Positions 43,971 to 51,226 of a DNA stretch of 64,000 nt are shown piece after piece. Position numbers and translations under genes: made by a program. This stretch comes from an uncultured Lachnospiraceae bacterium (GTDB lineage: Bacteria; Bacillota; Clostridia; Lachnospirales; Lachnospiraceae), in contig CAKRJY010000012.1 in the NCBI GenBank assembly GCA_934352055.1, positions 15,924 through 79,923 of the forward strand. The letters are read 5' to 3'. How positions within the stretch are numbered: position 1 is the stretch's first letter; each line of letters opens with the position of its first letter. The notes below the pieces were generated by a model. It did no database searches. It worked only from the letters and a program-made list of their open reading frames with translations, and was not told the origin of the DNA.

Positions 43971-44005
43971 AAAAAAGACCCATGATAATATTTTTATCAT
44001 GAGCC
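43971..44005 (-). terminator. Terminator after the tetR gene (minus strand)
   Basis: Read on the minus strand, GGCTCATGATAA pairs with TTATCATGGGTC around TATTT-complement loop bases, followed by seven T. It separates the tetR operon from oleate hydratase, implying that the hydratase has its own promoter between here and 43904. Confidence 0.75.
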
Positions 44006-44021
44006 ATAAATTGCAAATAAA

Positions 44022-44047
44022 TTTATCAAATCTGCGTGTTTGATAAA
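44022..44047. promoter_or_regulatory. Inverted repeat between tetR and oleate hydratase
   Basis: TTTATCAAA (44022-44030) and TTTGATAAA (44039-44047) are perfect 9-bp inverted arms with an eight-base spacer, a size usual for TetR operators. It sits directly behind the tetR stop codon and about 120 bases upstream of the hydratase ATG. It could also be a weak second hairpin; the T-run expected of a terminator is missing. Confidence 0.45.
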
Positions 44048-44049
44048 AA

Positions 44050-44607
44050 TTAAGGCTTACAGAAGCGTTGTAATGCTGCGGATAAATTTCCCTGGATCAC
44101 AATGCCCAGGCGTTCGACCAATTGCTCTGGATCATCTTTCATATCGTTGCCGACCCAATCGAGCATGAGACCGACCAGTACATGAGAATAAATCTGGGCA
44201 ATAAAGTCTTTATCGCTTTGTGCTACGTGAAGACCTTCGGATTGTTCTTCGATAACGTCAACCAGCAATTTGTCAGCCAGTGGCATGAGATATTGTTCTA
44301 CACGCTCGCGACCGACACAGTGGTAGACATTTTGAATAAAAGGTTTGTTGTCTTTTACTGCGTAAAAAATCTGTAAGAGCCCCTGTTCCCAGGTATCGTA
44401 GGTCTTGTTATTATTTAACGCTTTCTCTGCATCTTCCAGACAGGACCATTCCACCAGATCGTAAATATCTTTGAAATGATAATAGAAAGTCATGCGGTTA
44501 ATACCACAGTCAGCGGTAATGTCGTTGATTGTGATTTTATCCAAGGGTTTTTGTAAAAGAAGATTTTTTAAAGATGCCTCGAGGGCACGTTTTGTTACTT
44601 GTGACAT
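44050..44607 (-). CDS. TetR-family regulator
   Basis: A 185-residue repressor-type protein. The N-terminal helix-turn-helix is clear (KITINDITADCGINRMTFYYHF, residues about 25-46), followed by an all-helical ligand domain resembling the DhaS-like TetR group. The start at 44607 follows AAAGGAG; the longer frame reaches back into the upstream GNAT gene. It lies two bases after the GNAT stop codon and ahead of oleate hydratase, so fatty-acid-responsive control of the hydratase is the simplest guess. Confidence 0.88.
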   Translation of the reverse strand: MSQVTKRALEASLKNLLLQKPLDKITINDITADCGINRMTFYYHFKDIYDLVEWSCLEDAEKALNNNKTYDTWEQGLLQIFYAVKDNKPFIQNVYHCVGRERVEQYLMPLADKLLVDVIEEQSEGLHVAQSDKDFIAQIYSHVLVGLMLDWVGNDMKDDPEQLVERLGIVIQGNLSAALQRFCKP

Positions 44608-44609
44608 AG

Positions 44610-45176
44610 CTATTCTCCTTTGGACTGCTTTTGGGGAACAATATAACCGTATAAGTAGTGGTCGCGCCACTTGTTTTGCAAAAATACTTTATCTTTGAGT
44701 AAACCTTCCTGCCAAAAACCGATTTTTTCCAATAGACGAATGGAAGGCGTATTGTCGGGTAAAACAAGCGCTTCGTAACGTCGGATGCCGATATCGTCGG
44801 AAAGAAGATGCATACCTGTACAAATTGCTTCGTAGCAATAGCCTTTGCGCAAATGATGCTGATCCATCTTGTATCCTAATTGCGCTGAGGCATAGATATT
44901 CGGTGAAATATCGTGGAAACTGATGGTTCCTATAATCTCGTCCGGATGCTCTTTTTCATAGATCCAAAAACGCAGCATATGAAGTTTTAAAATTTCTCCA
45001 TATTCATAAGTTAATATGTGCTTCTGGTGTTCTAATGTATAAAAATTTTCGTCAATAAAGGGTTCATATTGCTCGAAAATACCGGCATTGTTTTTATAAA
45101 ACTGTAATACCTGATAGGCATAATCTGCTGGAAGTATGCGTAAAATCAGGCGGTCTGTTGTCTGTTCAAATTTCAC
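44610..45176 (-). CDS. GNAT-family N-acetyltransferase (RimJ-like)
   Basis: A 188-residue acetyltransferase. The N-terminal TDRLILRIL and the acetyl-CoA region LGYKMDQHHLRKGYCYEA followed by NTPSIRLLEKIGF are typical of RimJ/RimL-type GNAT enzymes acting on protein N-termini or small amines. The substrate is unknown. It begins at GTG and this codon overlaps the TGA of the upstream radical-SAM gene (GTGA), so translation is coupled. tetR follows directly. Confidence 0.9.
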   Translation of the reverse strand: MKFEQTTDRLILRILPADYAYQVLQFYKNNAGIFEQYEPFIDENFYTLEHQKHILTYEYGEILKLHMLRFWIYEKEHPDEIIGTISFHDISPNIYASAQLGYKMDQHHLRKGYCYEAICTGMHLLSDDIGIRRYEALVLPDNTPSIRLLEKIGFWQEGLLKDKVFLQNKWRDHYLYGYIVPQKQSKGE

Positions 45177-45871
45177 GAATCAAAACCTCGAATCTCTACT
45201 TTTGGAATAAAGGCAGATAAAATGTGGACAAAGCTCTCTAATGTAGCTGCATCATGTGGATGAAATCCCGGTTGTATAACCTGCTCGGATTCCTTGTATG
45301 GTTGTAAGTAGTATGCTTTTGCTCCCATGAGCCAGAGGCCGATTGCAGTCATGTCGGTTTCTTTATGTAATTCTTTGCAAAGGGTTGTGCGGAATTCATA
45401 ATCCACATGGCCTTCTTTGAGATAGTCAACAGATGCGGCAATCGATTCTAAGGAATCGTCCGCTGCATGGCTGATGCTGGCATATTTTGCACGAGAATGT
45501 TTGATATCCATGGCAACATAATCCACAAGACCTTCCTCTACTAAAGAGCGGAGCATGGCCGGATTGGTACCATTGGTATCCAGTTTTACCAGGTATCCAA
45601 GCTCTTTGATCTGACGGATGAAGTCAGGTAGATCTGTCTGTAATGTTGGTTCTCCGCCACTGATTACGACGCCATCTAAGACACCTTTTCTTTTTTGTAA
45701 ATGAGAAAAAATATCCTCCATTGCGTATGGTTCGATATCGTCTAGTCCTATGACAAGGTCTCCATTATGGCAGTAAGGGCAGCGAAAATTGCAACCGCCG
45801 GTAAAAAGTGTCGTTGCCACATGCCCTGGATAATCAACCAATGTTGTTTTCTGCAGCCCATATATTTTCAT
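45173..45871 (-). CDS. Anaerobic ribonucleotide reductase activating protein-like radical SAM enzyme
   Basis: A 232-residue radical SAM protein of the NrdG/PflA type. GGCNFRCPYCHN holds the CxxxCxxC cluster ligands near residues 27-34, and SGGEPTLQ is the SAM-contact motif. Family members open glycyl-radical enzymes by creating the glycyl radical; the 230-residue form is usually assigned to anaerobic ribonucleotide reductase. No reductase gene is in the window. It heads a minus-strand operon with the GNAT and tetR genes and shares a short control region with tadA. Confidence 0.88.
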   Translation of the reverse strand: MKIYGLQKTTLVDYPGHVATTLFTGGCNFRCPYCHNGDLVIGLDDIEPYAMEDIFSHLQKRKGVLDGVVISGGEPTLQTDLPDFIRQIKELGYLVKLDTNGTNPAMLRSLVEEGLVDYVAMDIKHSRAKYASISHAADDSLESIAASVDYLKEGHVDYEFRTTLCKELHKETDMTAIGLWLMGAKAYYLQPYKESEQVIQPGFHPHDAATLESFVHILSAFIPKVEIRGFDS

Positions 45872-45893
45872 AGTGTCACTCCATTTCTTATCG

Positions 45894-45928
45894 TGTTATA
45901 ATGAAATCAATTAAAAGATATTATAACA
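45894..45928. promoter_or_regulatory. Face-to-face extended -10 promoters (tadA and radical SAM operon)
   Basis: TGTTATAAT reads rightward at 45894-45902 and the same nine bases read leftward at 45928-45920. The predicted start points are about four bases apart, so each transcript would cross the other's promoter. Neither has a strong -35 box. Confidence 0.6.
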
Positions 45929-45949
45929 GTTTGGCGGAGGATTTACCAT

Positions 45950-46453
45950 ATGGCACTCAAAGAGAAAATCGAGAAGAACAGACAGGAAAAACATGATGAA
46001 AAGTATATGAAAATGGCACTGAAAGAGGCAAAAAAGGCATATGAATTGAATGAAGTGCCCATCGGATGTGTGATTGTACGTGATGATAAGGTAATTGGAA
46101 AAGGATATAATAAGCGCAATACAGATAAGAATGTACTTTCTCATGCAGAACTTATTGCTATGAAGCAGGCATGCAAAAAGACAGGGGACTGGCGATTGGA
46201 GGACTGCACTATGTATGTGACATTAGAGCCTTGTCAGATGTGCGCAGGCGCTATGGTGCAGGCGAGACTTAAAAAAGTAGTGATTGGAAGTATGAATGCA
46301 AAGGCAGGCTGCGCGGGCTCTGTCCTTAATATTTTACAGATGGATGCATTTAATCATCAGGTCGAGATTGAGAGGGGCGTTTTAGAAGAAGAGTGCTCGA
46401 CATTGATTAGTGGATTTTTTTCAGATTTGAGAGAGCAGAAGAAGCAGTTTTAG
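45950..46453 (+). CDS. tadA: tRNA adenosine(34) deaminase
   Basis: A 167-residue deaminase that converts the wobble adenosine of tRNA-Arg(ACG) to inosine. The zinc site is HAE (65-67) with PCQMC (C95 and C98), and Glu67 is the proton shuttle. The N-terminus has about 20 extra charged residues compared with the shortest homologues; the ATG at 45950 fits the GGCGGAGG ribosome-binding site, so they are probably real. The SRP RNA gene follows, a common order in this group. Confidence 0.95.
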   Translation: MALKEKIEKNRQEKHDEKYMKMALKEAKKAYELNEVPIGCVIVRDDKVIGKGYNKRNTDKNVLSHAELIAMKQACKKTGDWRLEDCTMYVTLEPCQMCAGAMVQARLKKVVIGSMNAKAGCAGSVLNILQMDAFNHQVEIERGVLEEECSTLISGFFSDLREQKKQF

Positions 46454-46464
46454 GGGGAATTTCA

Positions 46465-46493
46465 TTGACAAACGTGTCATAATCTCATACAAT
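46465..46493 (+). promoter_or_regulatory. Sigma-A promoter for SRP RNA
   Basis: TTGACA (46465-46470), 17 bases, TACAAT (46488-46493). The predicted start at about 46500 coincides with the 5' strand of the closing helix of the RNA. Confidence 0.88.
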
Positions 46494-46499
46494 GCAAAT

Positions 46500-46646
46500 G
46501 GCGGCCTCCATAAGTGGCGTTGATACTTGGGTCTTGCGCGACGGATGCCTACGAATCGTGTCAGGTCAGGAATGGAGCAGCACTAAGAAGGAGTTTCCGG
46601 GTGCCGCAAGGGTGCCTGGGTTGAGCAGGCTGTGGAGGTAACGCTA
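46500..46646 (+). ncRNA. ffs: Signal recognition particle RNA (bacterial)
   Basis: The conserved domain IV is seen as GTCAGGTCAGGAATGGAGCA, followed by GCAC, the Ffh-binding asymmetric loop and GGAA tetraloop region. The ends pair: CCTCCA (46505-46510) with TGGAGG (46633-46638), and GCG with CGC outside. A near-consensus promoter precedes it and a terminator follows. The RNA has about 145 bases, without room for a full Alu domain of the Bacillus type. Confidence 0.9.
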
Positions 46647-46660
46647 TAAAAGACAATTTC

Positions 46661-46688
46661 AGGGAGATCAAGGTATCTCCCTTTTTTT
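46661..46688 (+). terminator. Terminator after SRP RNA
   Basis: AGGGAGAT and ATCTCCCT form a perfect eight-pair stem with a six-base loop, followed by a T-run. Confidence 0.9.
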
Positions 46689-46768
46689 AACATTATGAAT
46701 TAAAGTCATCTGCGCGCAAAGGGAAGCCTGAGCGTAAAGATACGGGATTTTATAGGTGTTTGATAGGG

Positions 46769-46803
46769 AAAGTCTCTGTATCTTTGGATGCAGAGGCTTT
46801 TTG
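46769..46803 (+). terminator. Second terminator-like hairpin before the hydrogenase maturation genes
   Basis: AGTCTCTGTATC and GATGCAGAGGCT pair over 12 positions (two G-T) around TTTG, followed by TTTTTG. It lies 80 bases past the SRP terminator and 50 before the next gene, so it may be an attenuator rather than a plain end. Confidence 0.65.
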
Positions 46804-46851
46804 TTATGGCAACGTGAAAAATAGACAATTTGTAACGGAAGGAGAGGACAT

Positions 46852-47100
46852 ATGGACACGAGAGTGGCAATTCTTGCGATTGTGGTAGAAGAACGCGACA
46901 AAGCAGAAGAACTGAATCATGTGTTACACGAGTATGGAAATTATATCATCGGACGCATGGGAATTCCCTATGAAAAACGAGGGATTTCTCTGATCAGCGT
47001 CGCAGTGGATGCCCCACAGGATGTGATTAGCGCCATGTCGGGAAAGATCGGCAATATTGAGGGCGTGACAGCAAAAGCTGTCTATTCCAAATTGCAGTAA
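46852..47100 (+). CDS. TM1266-type [FeFe]-hydrogenase system regulator
   Basis: An 82-residue protein consisting of a ferredoxin-like ACT/NikR-C-type fold (TRVAILAIVVEERDKAEELN and ISLISVAVDAPQDVISAMSG). Small proteins of this type (TM1266 family) are consistently found next to hydE/hydG/hydF and are annotated as iron-only hydrogenase system regulators; the mechanism is not known and no DNA-binding domain is visible. RBS GGAAGGAGAGG precedes the ATG. hydE starts about 46 bases downstream. Confidence 0.87.
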   Translation: MDTRVAILAIVVEERDKAEELNHVLHEYGNYIIGRMGIPYEKRGISLISVAVDAPQDVISAMSGKIGNIEGVTAKAVYSKLQ

Positions 47101-47146
47101 GCGATGCCTGGACAGTATCGAAAGAAAAAAAGAAGGAGAAATGCCT

Positions 47147-48205
47147 ATGGCACGGACAATGCAGGATGTCAAAGCATTGATTGATAAACTAGATAGAGAA
47201 AATGCATTAAGTCTGGATGAATGGGAAGAAATTATCCGCGGAAGATGCGGACAAGTGGCAGAATATGCAGCAGAAATTGCCAGAAAAAGGTCTCAGGAAA
47301 TCTTTGGCAATAAAATCTATACCAGAGGTCTGATCGAAATTTCTAATTATTGCAGGAACAATTGTCTGTATTGTGGCATCCGCAGGGATAACCGGCAGGT
47401 CCAGCGTTATCGACTGAGCCGGGAAGATATCTTATCTTGTGCGGACGCAGGAGCAGAACTTGGCTTTCGTACTTTTGTTTTGCAAGGGGGTGAGGATGCC
47501 TATTATACGGATGAAATCATGTGTGATTTGATTCGGGAAATCAAGAAACACCATCCGGATTGTGCAATCACGTTATCGCTTGGAGAAAGAAGCGCAGAAA
47601 GTTACCGATTAATGAAAGATGCAGGGGCAGATAGATACCTTTTAAGGCATGAAACAGCGGACAAACATCATTATGAGAGCCTACATCCGGAGGAGATGGA
47701 TTTCGACCACCGCATCCAATGCCTGTACACGCTAAAAGACTTAGGCTATCAGGTTGGCTGTGGTTTTATGGTGGGATCCCGCGGGCAGACGGCTCATACC
47801 CTAGCAGAAGATATGGTTTTTATCCAGAATTTGCAGCCAGCAATGGTAGGAATCGGGCCTTTTGTGCCGCATCATGAGACGCCATTGAGGAATCAGCCAC
47901 AGGGAACGGTGGCAGAGACCTTGTATCTAATCTCGCTGCTTCGTATCTTACAGCCCAAATTACTGCTTCCGGCGACAACGGCATTGGGAACGATAGATCC
48001 GCGAGGCAGGGAAAAAGGTATCCTGGCAGGTGCCAATGTGGTTATGCCGAACCTGTCACCGACCGGAGTGCGTAAGCAGTATGAACTCTACGATAATAAG
48101 ATCTGCACCGGAGACGAAGCAGCAGAGTGTCGTAACTGTCTGGGAAACCGTATGCAGTCGATTGGTTACGAACTGGTCGTTGACCGGGGCGATGCGCCAG
48201 TATAA
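47147..48205 (+). CDS. hydE: [FeFe]-hydrogenase maturase HydE
   Basis: A 352-residue radical SAM enzyme needed to build the diiron subcluster of [FeFe] hydrogenase. The cluster ligands C69, C73 and C76 lie in SNYCRNNCLYCG. The BATS-type barrel shares the family's LQGGEDAYYTDE and SLGERS segments, and CRNCLGNR near the C-terminus offers a second cysteine pair. The ATG at 47147 is preferred over 47141 because AAGGAG at 47133-47138 is too close to the latter. Base composition is more GC-rich than flanking core genes. Confidence 0.93.
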   Translation: MARTMQDVKALIDKLDRENALSLDEWEEIIRGRCGQVAEYAAEIARKRSQEIFGNKIYTRGLIEISNYCRNNCLYCGIRRDNRQVQRYRLSREDILSCADAGAELGFRTFVLQGGEDAYYTDEIMCDLIREIKKHHPDCAITLSLGERSAESYRLMKDAGADRYLLRHETADKHHYESLHPEEMDFDHRIQCLYTLKDLGYQVGCGFMVGSRGQTAHTLAEDMVFIQNLQPAMVGIGPFVPHHETPLRNQPQGTVAETLYLISLLRILQPKLLLPATTALGTIDPRGREKGILAGANVVMPNLSPTGVRKQYELYDNKICTGDEAAECRNCLGNRMQSIGYELVVDRGDAPV

Positions 48206-48316
48206 ACCACGAAAAATTATAACTACACTTAATTTTATGCAAAATCGTTAAAAACACAAGACTTGTGCGGAGACGAAAGAAAAATAAGGACACACATAAA
48301 AAGGGAGGAAAAAAGA

Positions 48317-49735
48317 ATGTACGATGTAATGTCATCCAAAGCAGAGGAATTTATCTCCGATGAGGAGATTCGGGAGTGTCTCGATTATGCTGAGAAAAAC
48401 AAGAACAACCGGGAACTCATTGATGAGATTTTAAACAAGGCAAGAAAGATGAAGGGCATCAGCCACAAAGAAGCCATCGTTCTTCTGGATTGCGAATTGG
48501 AAGATAAAAATGAGGAAATCTATCAGTTGGCAAAACAGATTAAGCAGGAGTTTTATGGTAACCGTATTGTCATGTTTGCACCGCTGTATCTGTCCAATTA
48601 TTGTATCAATGGCTGTGAGTATTGTCCGTACCATGCAAAGAATAAGCATATTCATAGAAAGAAACTGACACAGGAGGAAATTCGTCAGGAAGTTATCGCG
48701 TTACAGGATATGGGACATAAACGTCTGGCACTTGAGGCGGGCGAAGATCCAAAGAACAATCCGATCGAGTATATTTTGGAAAGTATCAAGACAATCTACA
48801 GTATTCATCATAAAAATGGAGATATCCGCCGCGTCAATGTCAATATCGCGGCAACAACTGTCGAAGAATACCGCATGTTAAAGGAAGCAGGCATTGGTAC
48901 CTACATCCTTTTCCAGGAGACGTATAATAAGGAATCTTACGAAAAACTGCATCCGACCGGACCAAAGAGCAATTATGCATATCATACCGAGGCAATGGAT
49001 CGTGCCATGGATGGTGGTATTGATGATGTAGGACTTGGTGTCCTCTTTGGACTTAACAATTATCGTTATGATTTTACCGGAATCATCATGCATGCAGAGC
49101 ACTTAGAGGCAGCCAAGGGTTGCGGACCACATACCATCAGTGTACCACGTGTGCGTCGTGCGGATGATATTGATCCGGATGTCTTTGATAATGGTATTTC
49201 GGATGATACCTTTGCAAAGATTGTTGCATGCATCCGTATCGCCGTGCCATATACCGGTATGATTGTATCAACCAGAGAGAGCAAGGAGAGTAGGGAGCGT
49301 GTCCTTGAGCTTGGTATCTCACAGATCAGTGGAGGTTCCAAAACCAGCGTCGGCGGTTATGTTGAGCCGGAAGCAGAGGAAGATAACTCGGCACAGTTTG
49401 ATGTCAGCGACAATCGTACACTAGACGAGGTTGTCAAATGGTTGATGGATATGGGATATGTACCAAGTTTTTGTACGGCTTGTTATCGCGAGGGCAGAAC
49501 GGGAGACCGTTTCATGTCACTTTTAAAGAGCAAGCAGATTGTCAACTGCTGTCATCCAAATGCTCTGATGACCTTAAAAGAGTATCTGGAGGACTATGCA
49601 AGCTCGGAGACGAAGGAAGTGGGCGAGGCTTTGATTAAAAAAGAACTGGAAGTCATTACCAATCCAAAAGTAAAAGAAAAGGCAACGGAATATATTGAAA
49701 AGATTCATGAAGGAAATCGAGATTTTCGTTTCTAA
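48317..49735 (+). CDS. hydG: [FeFe]-hydrogenase maturase HydG
   Basis: A 472-residue radical SAM tyrosine lyase that makes the CO and CN ligands of the hydrogenase H-cluster. The N-terminal SAM cluster is C96/C100/C103 (SNYCINGCEYCPYH), and the C-terminal auxiliary cluster is marked by FCTACYREGRTGDRF and a nearby NCCHPNAL. The start at 48317 follows AAGGGAGG. This distinguishes it from the homologous thiamine enzyme ThiH, which lacks the C-terminal CxxC extension. hydF follows. Confidence 0.95.
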   Translation: MYDVMSSKAEEFISDEEIRECLDYAEKNKNNRELIDEILNKARKMKGISHKEAIVLLDCELEDKNEEIYQLAKQIKQEFYGNRIVMFAPLYLSNYCINGCEYCPYHAKNKHIHRKKLTQEEIRQEVIALQDMGHKRLALEAGEDPKNNPIEYILESIKTIYSIHHKNGDIRRVNVNIAATTVEEYRMLKEAGIGTYILFQETYNKESYEKLHPTGPKSNYAYHTEAMDRAMDGGIDDVGLGVLFGLNNYRYDFTGIIMHAEHLEAAKGCGPHTISVPRVRRADDIDPDVFDNGISDDTFAKIVACIRIAVPYTGMIVSTRESKESRERVLELGISQISGGSKTSVGGYVEPEAEEDNSAQFDVSDNRTLDEVVKWLMDMGYVPSFCTACYREGRTGDRFMSLLKSKQIVNCCHPNALMTLKEYLEDYASSETKEVGEALIKKELEVITNPKVKEKATEYIEKIHEGNRDFRF

Positions 49736-49798
49736 AGGCGGATTGACGGGAGATTTACTTGACAGCAGAAAACGTTTGGGAAGAGAAAGGAATAGTCT

Positions 49799-51028
49799 AT
49801 GAGTATAAATGAAACACCAAGCGGAGAACGTCTTCATATTGGTATTTTTGGCAGGCGAAATGCGGGAAAATCCAGCCTGATCAATGCAATCACCGGGCAG
49901 GATCTTGCCATCGTGTCAAATGTCAAAGGAACTACGACAGATCCTGTGAAAAAAGCAATGGAACTTTTACCGCTGGGGCCGGTTGTACTGATTGACACAC
50001 CGGGACTGGATGATGAAGGTTTGCTGGGACAAAAGCGTATGGAAAAAGCGCTGCAGGCTTTGCGGCAAACAGACGTAGTTATCCTTGCAATCCCTGCGGA
50101 TGCTGCCTTGGAGGGTCTGGAAAAAACGTTGATTCAGGAGGCAAAAAAGCGTGGTCTTCCATTCTTTGTCGTCCTAAATAAGACAGACCTGCTCGCAGAT
50201 AAGAAACAGATCGAGGAAAAAGAAAAAGAGATTGCGCAGGCACTTGCTATCCCGCAGGATGTTATTGTCGCGGTTAGTGCCGGTAAAAATGAGGGCATCC
50301 ACGCGCTGAAGGAAAAACTTGCAACCGGAATACCAAAGGAGCAGGAACGCCCATTGATCCGTGATCTGTTATCGCCCGGCGATCTGGTCGTACTGGTCGT
50401 ACCTATCGATTCGGCAGCACCAAAGGGGCGTCTGATTCTGCCACAGCAACAGGTTATCCGCGATAGTTTGGAGGTGGGGGCTGTCCCTGTCGTAACGAGA
50501 GATAGTGAGTTGGCGCAGGCGTTACAATCCCTTGGCAAAAAGCCACGTCTGATTGTGACCGATAGTCAGGTGTTTGGGGCTGTGGCAAAAATTGTCCCAA
50601 AAGATATCCCGTTAACATCATTTTCCATTCTGATGGCACGCTACAAAGGTGATCTGGAAGTGCAGATTGCCGGAGCAAGAGCAATCGAGACATTACAGGA
50701 TGGTGATACGGTACTGATCTCTGAGGGGTGCACGCACCACAGACAGTGCGATGACATCGGTACGGTAAAAATGCCGCGTTGGATCAAAGAATATACGGGA
50801 AAAGACCTGCATTTTGCTTTCACCAGTGGGGGAGAATTTCCAAAAGATCTGTCGCCTTATGCTATGGTTGTACACTGTGGCGGCTGTACGCTTCCTTTGC
50901 AGGAAATGCGCTATCGTATCACCTATGGTGCAAAGCAGGAAGTGGCGATTACCAATTATGGTGTCATGATTGCTTATATCCATGGTATTTTGCCGCGTGT
51001 GACGGAGATTTTTGTTGATAAAAAGTGA
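49799..51028 (+). CDS. hydF: [FeFe]-hydrogenase maturation GTPase HydF
   Basis: A 409-residue scaffold that carries and delivers the 2Fe precursor to the hydrogenase. The N-terminal GTPase has G1 GRRNAGKS (18-25), the DTPG switch (IDTPGLDDEG) and NKTD. The C-terminal cluster domain shows CTHHRQ and, later, VVHCGGC, the CxH...HCxxC ligand set of HydF. The gene completes a regulator-hydE-hydG-hydF run. The hydrogenase catalytic subunit is not in the window. A Mn-riboswitch promoter begins at the base after the stop. Confidence 0.95.
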   Translation: MSINETPSGERLHIGIFGRRNAGKSSLINAITGQDLAIVSNVKGTTTDPVKKAMELLPLGPVVLIDTPGLDDEGLLGQKRMEKALQALRQTDVVILAIPADAALEGLEKTLIQEAKKRGLPFFVVLNKTDLLADKKQIEEKEKEIAQALAIPQDVIVAVSAGKNEGIHALKEKLATGIPKEQERPLIRDLLSPGDLVVLVVPIDSAAPKGRLILPQQQVIRDSLEVGAVPVVTRDSELAQALQSLGKKPRLIVTDSQVFGAVAKIVPKDIPLTSFSILMARYKGDLEVQIAGARAIETLQDGDTVLISEGCTHHRQCDDIGTVKMPRWIKEYTGKDLHFAFTSGGEFPKDLSPYAMVVHCGGCTLPLQEMRYRITYGAKQEVAITNYGVMIAYIHGILPRVTEIFVDKK

Positions 51029-51058
51029 TTGACAAGGGACTTGCCCCTTTGTTACACT
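51029..51058 (+). promoter_or_regulatory. Sigma-A promoter for the second Mn riboswitch
   Basis: TTGACA (51029-51034) and TACACT (51053-51058), spacer 18. The predicted start is about eight bases before GGGAGTAG, the same geometry as at mntP. TTGCCC/TATATA nearby is a weaker alternative that would start inside the aptamer. Confidence 0.7.
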
Positions 51059-51069
51059 TTGCTTATATA

Positions 51070-51197
51070 AAAGGGAGTAGCTGACACGGAACCGTGTCTA
51101 TATATCGTCAGTACGATTGCATGCAATCCGGTATATAGCTTAGTAGCGAGACTTTTGTTGTATTATTTTTGTAATGCAGCAAGGTCTCGCTTTTTTT
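51070..51197 (+). ncRNA. Manganese riboswitch (yybP-ykoY) upstream of a CaCA antiporter
   Basis: GGGAGTAGCT (51073-51082) and GCGAGACTTTTG (51146-51157) are the two conserved strands of the yybP-ykoY aptamer. GCGAGAC also pairs with GTCTCGC (51184-51190) to form the terminator, with TTTTTTT to 51197. The first ten bases match those of the mntP riboswitch in this window. Confidence 0.9.
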
Positions 51198-51226
51198 GAT
51201 TTTCTTGCTGCAGGAAGGGAGAAAAT

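Noticed and set aside
46668..46901. Minus-strand 77-residue frame near the SRP RNA
   Set aside because: It crosses the SRP terminator and the start of the hydrogenase regulator; nothing supports translation.
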